Assembly (NCBI GenBank): GCA_021778935.1
Contig: JAJYBQ010000017.1
Span: 1 to 18,649, forward strand
DNA length: 18,649 nt
Origin: Pseudomonadota bacterium
Lineage (GTDB): Bacteria > Pseudomonadota > Gammaproteobacteria > Burkholderiales > Burkholderiaceae
Reading direction: 5' to 3'
The position numbers and the translations under genes were made by a program. This document shows positions 8,553 through 13,913 of this stretch, piece by piece. The notes below the pieces were generated by a model. The model saw only the letters and a list, made by a program, of their open reading frames with translations, was not told the origin of the DNA and did not search any database. Positions within the stretch are counted from its first letter, which is position 1. Each line of letters starts with the position of its first letter.

Positions 8553-9059
8553 CTACTGCATCGGCATCGTCATCATGGCCGGCGGCTCCGTCGCGTTGAG
8601 CGGGCGAACGGTTGCGGCGACGGCAATGTGATGTTGCCTGCCCGATGCGTCCACGACAAGGAGCGTGAGCGGCACGGTGTCGCCGACGTGGAGCGGCTTT
8701 TTCAGCCCCATCAGCATCAGGTGATAGCGGTGCTCGAGCGAAACCTCGACGCCGGCGGGCAAGGGCAGGCGGCGAATGGTGTGCATCGTCATCTCCGCGT
8801 TCACCATGCGCATCGAATGGATTCTTGCCATCGCCGCAACGGGCGATGCGGCGCCGACGAGCGCGGCGTCGTCACGGCTGACGATCCGGAGGAATACGCC
8901 GGCATCGGTCTGTCCGGCCACGGGCGCCCGGACCCAGGCATCGCGCACCGTGACGGAGAATCCGGGCGCAGGTGTGGCAGATCGGGAATCCAGGGGGAGG
9001 GCGGCCGCGGCGAGAACCGCGAGCGTCGAAGCCATGGCCAACCACGTGCGGCGATTCAT
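8553..9059 (-). CDS. Periplasmic copper chaperone PCu(A)C
   Basis: 168 residues. An N-terminal signal peptide is clear: R3/R4, a hydrophobic run at about 7-22, and a probable cleavage near S-R-S-A. The mature part matches PCu(A)C (DUF461): D-A-W-V-R-A-P-V near 40, A-x-x-H-S-M (H81, M83), M92 and H-L-M-L-M-G-L-K (H113, M115). The ligand spacing is H-x10-M-x20-H-x-M, one residue shorter than the x21 usually quoted. A methionine-rich tail (M-M-T-M-P-M-Q, 162-168) adds possible Cu(I) ligands. Family members hand copper to the Cu(A) or Cu(B) centres of haem-copper oxidases. The ATG at 9057-9059 has a perfect AAGGAG 7 nt upstream; an in-frame ATG at 9086 does not. No SCO gene adjoins it. Confidence 0.93.
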   Translation of the reverse strand: MNRRTWLAMASTLAVLAAAALPLDSRSATPAPGFSVTVRDAWVRAPVAGQTDAGVFLRIVSRDDAALVGAASPVAAMARIHSMRMVNAEMTMHTIRRLPLPAGVEVSLEHRYHLMLMGLKKPLHVGDTVPLTLLVVDASGRQHHIAVAATVRPLNATEPPAMMTMPMQ

Positions 9060-9091
9060 GGGGAACTCCTTGTCGTTGTGGTGCATCGTGT

Positions 9092-9106
9092 TGAGAATCG
9101 TTTTCT
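9092..9106. promoter_or_regulatory. Fur-like box upstream of the copper chaperone gene
   Basis: TGAGAATCGTTTTCT matches the 7-1-7 Fur pattern TGATAAT-N-ATTATCA at ten of fourteen positions. It lies 33 nt upstream of the chaperone ATG and just downstream of the predicted leftward transcription start near 9133, a position suited to repression. Similar boxes can bind other Fur-family proteins such as Zur. By-eye match; specificity unknown. Confidence 0.35.
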
Positions 9107-9139
9107 GTGTTGCCCGTGCTCAGTACGCACCGTCATGGA

Positions 9140-9168
9140 CTTATAAACGTATTTCATTCGTATTTACA
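9140..9168 (-). promoter_or_regulatory. Candidate sigma-70 promoter for the copper chaperone
   Basis: On the minus strand TGTAAA (-35, three of six) is followed after 17 nt by TATAAG (-10, five of six) at 9140-9145. The predicted start near 9133 gives a leader of about 74 nt containing the Fur-like box and the AAGGAG ribosome-binding site. Confidence 0.35.
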
Positions 9169-9220
9169 GGCGGAAATGCTGTTGCCAATACGCATGATTT
9201 CGATCTGGGAACCAAAGTTA

Positions 9221-9261
9221 TTGACAAATGTCAAACTGCTCAGAAAGGCGAACCCCAGAAT
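9221..9261 (+). promoter_or_regulatory. FNR/FixK-type box with matching -10 element
   Basis: TTGACAAATGTCAA (9221-9234) is a perfect 6-bp inverted repeat with a 2-nt centre. It fits the FNR/CRP-family pattern TTGA(T/C)-N4-(A/G)TCAA, notably the FixK/DNR variant with TTGAC and GTCAA. A -10-like CAGAAT (four of six) lies at 9256-9261; the implied start at about 9268 puts the box centre near -40.5 to -41.5, the standard class II activator position. TTGACA could instead be a plain sigma-70 -35, but the hexamer 17 nt downstream is poor. Role is inferred from motif and spacing. Confidence 0.45.
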
Positions 9262-9340
9262 GGCCGCGTGCGCGATTGGGGAGAGCGATTCGCGCCGTTC
9301 CAATTCGGAAACGGTCATTCTATCGACAGGAGACAGACAA

Positions 9341-9457
9341 ATGGACACGCACTGGTGGATGGGCATCTTCATTCTCGTTACCTTCGTCGTTCCGGCGTTG
9401 TGCATTTTCGGAGACGATGGGTCGTGGCTGCGCGGCAAGACGGGGCAGGAACAGTAA
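9341..9457 (+). CDS. 38-residue single-span membrane protein, unknown function
   Basis: ATG at 9341 to TAA at 9455-9457 encodes 38 residues, below the size many annotation pipelines keep. Residues M-D-T-H-W-W-M-G precede one hydrophobic span (about 7-23, I-F-I-L-V-T-F-V-V-P-A-L-C-I-F), then a charged tail with D-D, R, K and E-Q. The positively charged tail suggests a cytoplasmic C-terminus. Support for a real gene: AGGAG placed about 9 nt before the ATG, an FNR/FixK-like promoter candidate upstream, and an intrinsic terminator 22 nt after the stop. I do not recognise the family. Its size recalls small accessory subunits of respiratory oxidases (CydX, CcoQ types), but no sequence motif of these is visible and no oxidase gene adjoins it. 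Confidence 0.7.
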   Translation: MDTHWWMGIFILVTFVVPALCIFGDDGSWLRGKTGQEQ

Positions 9458-9479
9458 GGTTCCCGCCATTCCGCAGCGG

Positions 9480-9508
9480 AAACGCCTCCGGGGAGCCGGG
9501 GGCGTTTT
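9480..9508 (+). terminator. Rho-independent terminator after the 38-codon gene
   Basis: AAACGCCTCCGG (9480-9491) pairs with CCGGGGGCGTTT (9496-9507) around a GGAG loop, with one G-U pair, and is followed by a short T stretch. It begins 22 nt after the stop codon of the 38-codon gene. Confidence 0.8.
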
Positions 9509-9586
9509 CGTATGAGCAATTGGGTTTCGCGTAATCCATGGCGCGGTACGCTTCGGTTTTTCCTTGAACGGAGCAGGAAGTCCGCC

Positions 9587-9769
9587 ATGCCCAACATCCA
9601 GATCCAGATGCTGGAAGGTCGCAGCCGAGAGGAACGCCAGCGCCTCGCAAAGGCAATCACCGAGGCGACATGCAAGGTGCTCGACGTCCCGCCGACGGCG
9701 GTCGATGTCCTCATCACCGAAGTCAGACGCGAGAACTGGGTGACCGCCGGTCGAGCCTGGGACGAGTAG
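9587..9769 (+). CDS. 4-oxalocrotonate tautomerase-family protein
   Basis: 60 codons, giving 59 residues after Met removal, the family's normal size of about 60. The product starts M-P-N-I-Q-I, placing the catalytic Pro1 after Met, followed by the L-E-G-R-S pattern with Arg11, I-T-E-A at 23-26, and the C-terminal block V-D-V-L-I-T-E-V-R-R-E-N-W-V-T-A-G. Trp50 replaces the Phe50 of the classic enzyme. Arg39 of 4-oxalocrotonate tautomerase is Asp here, so the substrate is probably not 2-hydroxymuconate; other tautomerase-superfamily activities are open. The ATG at 9587 is set by Pro1 and by AGGAAG upstream; an earlier in-frame start at 9512 would bury the proline. No catechol meta-cleavage genes adjoin it. 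It converges on the GST gene with a 9-nt gap. Confidence 0.88.
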   Translation: MPNIQIQMLEGRSREERQRLAKAITEATCKVLDVPPTAVDVLITEVRRENWVTAGRAWDE

Positions 9770-9778
9770 GTCCGGACG

Positions 9779-10633
9779 CTACGGCTGCGCGACCGCAGCA
9801 AAATCGCCGGCGTCGTGGCGCTCCGGCAACTGATCCGCTGCCGGTCCCCAGGTTCGGTTGACCATCCGGCCGCGCTGTACGGCGGGACGCCGGCCGATTT
9901 CCTCGGCCCACCGGATGACATGCCGGTATTCCTGCGCCGACAGGAATACCGCGGCATCATAGAGTTGGCCTTGCACCAGTGCGCCGTACCATGGCCAGGT
10001 CGCGATGTCGGCAATGGTGTAGTCATCTCCTGCGAGATAGCGGCTTTCCCGGAGCCGACGGTCGAGCACGTCCAGTTGTCGCTTGGTCTCCATCGCAAAC
10101 CGATGGATCGCATATTCGATCTTCGTCGGCGCGTAGAAATAGAAGTGCCCGAATCCGCCGCCCAGATAGGGCGCGGCACCGACCTGCCAGAAGAGCCACG
10201 ACAGGCATTCCGCCCGACCCGGTCCCGCGGGCAGGAATGCGTCGAATTTTTCCGCGAGATGGAGCAGGATGGCGCCCGATTCGAAGACGCGCACCGGTTC
10301 GGCTGCGCTGCAGTCCAGCAGCGCCGGAATCTTCGAGTTCGGGTTGACGGCGACAAAGCCGCTGCCGAACTGGTCGCCCTCGCCGATGCGAATCAGCCAG
10401 GCGTCGTACTCGGCGCCGCCGTGCCCGAGTGCCAAGAGTTCTTCCAGCAGGATCGTGACCTTCACTCCGTTGGGCGTGGCCATCGAGTAGAGCTGCAACG
10501 GATGGCGGCCCATCGGCAGTTCGTGATCGTGCGTCGGGCCCGCCACGGGGCGATTGGTATTGGCGAACTTGCCGCCGCTGGGCTTGTCCCACGTCCAGAC
10601 ACGCGGGGGAATGTAACCGACCGGATCGTTCAT
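9779..10633 (-). CDS. yghU: YghU-type glutathione transferase / disulfide-bond oxidoreductase
   Basis: 284 residues, close to E. coli YghU (about 288). The N-terminal thioredoxin-fold domain has an extended leader (about 1-45) with H-P-L-Q-L-Y-S, then A-T-P-N-G-V-K-V (52-59, with the catalytic-region Asn55 of the nu-class YfcG/YghU group), the cis-proline stretch N-P-N-S-K-I-P-A-L (97-105) and the glutathione-binding F-E-S-G-A-I (117-122). The helical C-terminal domain shows the N-capping D-D-Y-T-I-A-D-I (203-210). These enzymes bind two glutathiones and reduce disulfides. ATG at 10631-10633 has AGGAGG upstream; longer in-frame extensions run back over the lipoprotein gene in another frame. 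It lies 64 nt downstream of the lipoprotein gene on the same strand. Confidence 0.93.
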   Translation of the reverse strand: MNDPVGYIPPRVWTWDKPSGGKFANTNRPVAGPTHDHELPMGRHPLQLYSMATPNGVKVTILLEELLALGHGGAEYDAWLIRIGEGDQFGSGFVAVNPNSKIPALLDCSAAEPVRVFESGAILLHLAEKFDAFLPAGPGRAECLSWLFWQVGAAPYLGGGFGHFYFYAPTKIEYAIHRFAMETKRQLDVLDRRLRESRYLAGDDYTIADIATWPWYGALVQGQLYDAAVFLSAQEYRHVIRWAEEIGRRPAVQRGRMVNRTWGPAADQLPERHDAGDFAAVAQP

Positions 10634-10697
10634 GACGTTCGCCTCCTGGTCTATCACGGTGACGCCGCCAGCCACAGGGTGGGTTGGTCGCCTGGGT

Positions 10698-11357
10698 TCA
10701 CGGGAACGGCTCGGGATCCGACGGGGGGGAGTCCGCCTCCATGCTTGCGATGACGCCGAGCGCTTGGATTGCCGCGGCCTGTTGCGGCGTTTCGCCGGAC
10801 GAGCGCAGCAGTGCGACGGCAGCGATCTCGGCGGCGCCGATCTGCTGCAAGGTCCGGTTTGCCTGGGCGTAGGTTTGCTTTCCCGCGGCCAGATCGGAGA
10901 GTGTGTGCTTGCGCGCCGCGGTTGCGAGGTGGGCAATGGAAATCACGCTCGGTTCGCCGGCGAAATACGTGGCGAAAAACCGGTCCTTGATGGGCTTGCA
11001 GGTGGTGCGCCACGCGCGCCAGTATGCGTCGATCGCCGATTTTTCCGGCGGCGTGGGGGTGGCGTCGTCGGCCAGCATGGAGAGCGGAATGTCGTCGAGT
11101 TCGGCCGGGCTGAGGGGGATCTTCCCCACGATCGGCTGCAATGCCGGACGGGAATGGAAGTCGCAGGCGGCGTTCATGGCCGCGAGATCGGACTGGTAGC
11201 GTTGCTGCGGGGTGGTCGCGCATCCGCCCAGTGCCGTCGCGGCAAGCAGGGTCGCAAGGATCGTCGCGGCTTGCCGATGTCGCCGTGGGGGGGCGCCGCA
11301 TTCCCGGATACGCCGACTTCGTGCCATATCGCGCATTCGTGGTTGATCAAATGCCAT
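10698..11357 (-). CDS. Small putative lipoprotein, unknown function
   Basis: 219 residues from the first ATG; starts at 11336 or 11327 are also possible and none has a clear Shine-Dalgarno. A basic stretch (R-R-H-R) precedes a hydrophobic segment (about 31-44) ending in the lipobox T-A-L-G-G-C with Cys46, so it is likely lipid-anchored after signal peptidase II cleavage. The basic N-terminal stretch is long for a lipoprotein signal, which favours the later start at 11327. The mature part is mostly helical and Ala-rich, with W-R-A-W-R-T-T-C-K-P-I-K-D-R-F-F near the middle; Cys65 and this second Cys could form a disulfide. I recognise no family. It precedes the GST gene by 64 nt. Confidence 0.65.
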   Translation of the reverse strand: MAFDQPRMRDMARSRRIRECGAPPRRHRQAATILATLLAATALGGCATTPQQRYQSDLAAMNAACDFHSRPALQPIVGKIPLSPAELDDIPLSMLADDATPTPPEKSAIDAYWRAWRTTCKPIKDRFFATYFAGEPSVISIAHLATAARKHTLSDLAAGKQTYAQANRTLQQIGAAEIAAVALLRSSGETPQQAAAIQALGVIASMEADSPPSDPEPFP

Positions 11358-11767
11358 GATGGTGGCATGGTATTGGGGTGTTCACCAGGGAATCCGGTTG
11401 CTTGAATCGAAGCAAAAGTCGATTTCGGTTCTCAATTTTGGAAAACCTCCCAGCGGTCAGTCTATCCGATTCCCCGAAGCCGAAACGAAGCGTTCATGCG
11501 CGAGACCGGATGCGGCGTTGACGACGTGGTCGGAAAAGATGATGGCATTGCGGAAATTTGGTATCACATTTGCATTGGACGACTTCGGTACCCGATACTC
11601 GTCGCTTTCCTACCGGTTCGGAAGGCCGGCGGCGATCGAGGAATTCGAAACCCACCGGATGCATGCAGCCATGGTTCAGAACGAAACCGCCGCGGTTTTC
11701 CGGAGAGTGAACTGATCGTCATGGGGTCTTCGGGTTGCATCGGAACGCGGGTTCCGGATCGTACGGG
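11358..11767. other. 410-nt region without an intact gene
   Basis: Between the divergent lipoprotein and globin-EAL genes. It contains the decayed EAL-domain remnant at about 11475-11613 and lower-GC sequence at 11395-11450 that may include promoters, though I find no convincing hexamer pair. Confidence 0.6.
11475..11613 (+). pseudogene. Frameshifted remnant of an EAL-domain (c-di-GMP phosphodiesterase) gene
   Basis: From 11526 the frame reads E-K-M-M-A-L-R-K-F-G-I-T-F-A-L-D-D-F-G-T-R-Y-S-S-L-S-Y, the loop-6 core of an EAL domain (consensus L-D-D-F-G-T-G-Y-S-S-L-S-Y-L). A second frame just before it (11487-11525) gives E-A-F-M-R-E-x5-V-D-D-V-V, the matching upstream helix, so at least one frameshift separates them; E-A-E-T in the first frame may be the remains of the L-E-x-T-E motif. 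DDFGTG has become DDFGTR. Similarity stops after 11613 and before about 11475, leaving only some 45 residues. It is not a copy of the neighbouring intact EAL domain, whose loop reads E-D-D-L-G-S-G-H-S-S-L. Confidence 0.65.
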
Positions 11768-13837
11768 ATGGCGCCCGTGTTGAAGCTCGACGTTGAATCC
11801 GTATACGGCCCGGGCACGGCAGCGGAGCTCGACGCCGCCCCGGACGCGCTCCTGCAGCAGGCGGCGCGGGAGTTCGTGCCGCATTTCTATGCCATATTCG
11901 CCGCGACGCCGGAGGGCGGCCCCATCCTGGGGCGTCTGTTGCCCGAGGAGTTTGCGCATCTCCAGGCCCGCCAGACCGAGCATTTCACGATGCTCTTCGA
12001 TCCCCATCTGACACCGCAGCGTCATCTGACCGCCTCCCGGCAGTCGGGGCGCGTCCACGCGCTGATCGGCGTCGACCTGCTGATGGTTTCGGAGGCCTAC
12101 ACGCTCTACCAGCAATACCTGCAGGACGAATTGCTGCCCAAAATCGAGCCCTCCAGCCGGGATGCGTTCATGCGCGCCATCATACGGAGGATCTTGACGG
12201 ATCTGCGGGGCCAGGCGCTCAGTTACCGGGGGATCGATGCCGAGGTGTCGAGCGCGATCGCGGAGATCGATCAATTGAGCCATGCCACCGCCAATTTCTC
12301 GGATCTGATCCGTGGCGCGATGGCCGTCATCGGCAACCTCGAAGGAAATTCTTCCGGTTTCTTTGCGCGGGTCGATCCGTCCGGCGAGTTGCGGATCGAG
12401 GCGTCGCAAGGAACGGCAGGACACCGATACCATCAGGCGATGATGCGCGGCGAGATCCCGAGGATCAGCGTCGACGCCAACCGGGATTCCGGTCGGGGCC
12501 CGGGCGGCGTGGCTTGGCGCAGCGGCAAGGTGGTGGTTTCGGATGCGTGGGCGTTGGAGGCCCGCAACGAACCCTGGAAAAAGGTGGGAATCGAATTGGG
12601 ATTCCGCGCCAGCGCGGCGATCCCGTTGCTCGGTAGCGACGGGGAGTCGATCGCATTGCTGAGTTGGTACAGCCCATGGCCCGGGTATTTCTCAACCCCC
12701 CGGATGAGCAGTTTCTTCAACTACGTGCAGACTGCCCTCAGCCACGCGGTCAGCCGCCTCAATGCGGCGCCCGTCGTCGCACTTTCCCTGCGGCAGTCCT
12801 ATCGCGGATGGATCGCGGCGGGACGCATCGCGCTGTTGTATCAACCGATCGTCGATTTGCGCACCGGCACGGTGACCAAGGTCGAGGCGCTGGCGCGACT
12901 GATCGACGATGACGGACGGATGGTGACGCCGGACCGGTTCCTGCCGGCATGCGGGTCGGAGGACCTGTTCACGTTGCTGCAAGCCGGCTTGCAGCGCGCC
13001 GGGGAAGACCGCGCGATCTGGGCGGAAGCGGGAATAAACGCCTCGATCGCGTTGAACTTTCCCGCCGAAGGCGTCGGGGATCCGCGCTATGAGCGCGCCA
13101 TCTTTGATGCCATCGATCGTTTTCACTTTGCCAATGGCGGGCTGACGCTCGAGATCCTGGAGAGTCGCGAAGGCAGCGACCCCATCGGGCGCCAGCAGGC
13201 GTTTTTGCAGCGGCTCCGCGATGCGGGGGTTTCCATCGCCGAGGACGATCTGGGTTCAGGGCATAGCTCCCTGCTGCGGCTGGATCGTTATGCATTCGAC
13301 GAAGTCAAGATGGATCAGGCATTGGTGCGCGGTTCCGTGAGCCGTCCGCAACGCGCCTTGGAGTTCATGCTGTACCTCGCCCGTCTGACCCATTCCCTCG
13401 GGATGCGCCTCACCGTCGAGGGACTCGAACATCGCGGCCTGATCGAAGCTGCGTGCATTCTCGGTGCCGATCAGGGCCAGGGATACGGCATTGCGAAACC
13501 GATGCCGATGGCTGAGATTCCGGGTTGGATCCGGCGGTTTCGCCACGATGTCAAACCGGATTGTCCGGAAACAGCGCTCGGCGCCATGGCGACCTACATG
13601 CTCTGGGACCTCGAAGTCGACATGCGCCTTGCCGATGGTGATGGCGGTATGGTGGATCGCAGGCAGGGCGTGAAGACGTTTTTGTCCAACCGCGGCTTGC
13701 AGCAGTCCGGACTGGCCCGGCTGATCGACGAGCACTTTGCATCGGGCACTTCGGCGCGGGCGAGAGTCCGCACCGGAGTCATCGACGGATTCACGCAGGT
13801 ATGGCTCGACGAGATCGGCGGGGAAGCCGCCAGTTGA
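11768..13837 (+). CDS. Globin-GAF-EAL c-di-GMP phosphodiesterase
   Basis: 689 residues from ATG 11768. Domains: globin-coupled-sensor-like (about 1-155), with F-A-H-L-Q-A-R-Q-T-E-H-F and G-R-V-H-A-L-I-G-V-D, where His97 is the likely proximal haem ligand; GAF-like (about 165-330), with G-P-G-G-V-A-W-R-S-G-K-V-V-V-S-D; EAL (about 345-590). EAL-domain catalytic residues appear complete: E373-A-L, N430, E462 and E465, D493-D494, K514, E551 (E-G-L-E) and Q571 (Q-G-Y), so hydrolysis of c-di-GMP to pGpG is expected. There is no GGDEF domain. A conserved-looking tail (595-689, with L-W-D-L-E-V and L-S-N-R-G-L-Q) follows; it faintly resembles the zinc-binding CZB domain but lacks its Cys motif. Start: an in-frame TTG at 11735 is less likely. 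Shine-Dalgarno is weak. Soluble: no membrane segment. Confidence 0.88.
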   Translation: MAPVLKLDVESVYGPGTAAELDAAPDALLQQAAREFVPHFYAIFAATPEGGPILGRLLPEEFAHLQARQTEHFTMLFDPHLTPQRHLTASRQSGRVHALIGVDLLMVSEAYTLYQQYLQDELLPKIEPSSRDAFMRAIIRRILTDLRGQALSYRGIDAEVSSAIAEIDQLSHATANFSDLIRGAMAVIGNLEGNSSGFFARVDPSGELRIEASQGTAGHRYHQAMMRGEIPRISVDANRDSGRGPGGVAWRSGKVVVSDAWALEARNEPWKKVGIELGFRASAAIPLLGSDGESIALLSWYSPWPGYFSTPRMSSFFNYVQTALSHAVSRLNAAPVVALSLRQSYRGWIAAGRIALLYQPIVDLRTGTVTKVEALARLIDDDGRMVTPDRFLPACGSEDLFTLLQAGLQRAGEDRAIWAEAGINASIALNFPAEGVGDPRYERAIFDAIDRFHFANGGLTLEILESREGSDPIGRQQAFLQRLRDAGVSIAEDDLGSGHSSLLRLDRYAFDEVKMDQALVRGSVSRPQRALEFMLYLARLTHSLGMRLTVEGLEHRGLIEAACILGADQGQGYGIAKPMPMAEIPGWIRRFRHDVKPDCPETALGAMATYMLWDLEVDMRLADGDGGMVDRRQGVKTFLSNRGLQQSGLARLIDEHFASGTSARARVRTGVIDGFTQVWLDEIGGEAAS

Positions 13838-13913
13838 TGTGTATTGGCGGACTTGTGCCCGTGGCGGGCGGAGGGGATGATCCACACCGGAGCCGTGAGG
13901 GAGGAGTCATCGC

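Larger units (their letters stand above)
9060..9340. other. Divergent regulatory region between PCu(A)C and the 38-codon gene
   Basis: This 281-nt stretch is clearly richer in A and T than its surroundings and has no gene I can support. It carries a Fur-like 7-1-7 box (9092-9106), a leftward promoter candidate (-10 TATAAG at 9140-9145, -35 TGTAAA 17 nt upstream), and an FNR/FixK-like box with a -10 at the right spacing for rightward transcription (9221-9261). Confidence 0.6.

Noticed and set aside
9107..9340. 78-residue N-terminal extension of the 38-codon gene
   Set aside because: It would cover the AT-rich regulatory region and has no ribosome-binding site; the ATG at 9341 has a good one directly before the membrane span.
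10634..10936. N-terminal extension of the YghU-type gene (about 101 residues)
   Set aside because: It overlaps the lipoprotein gene and has no family match; the ATG at 10633 with AGGAGG gives the usual length.
13862..13880. Short GCCCG-TGG-CGGGC hairpin after the globin-EAL gene
   Set aside because: Five-bp stem without a T-run; too weak in GC-rich DNA to call a terminator.
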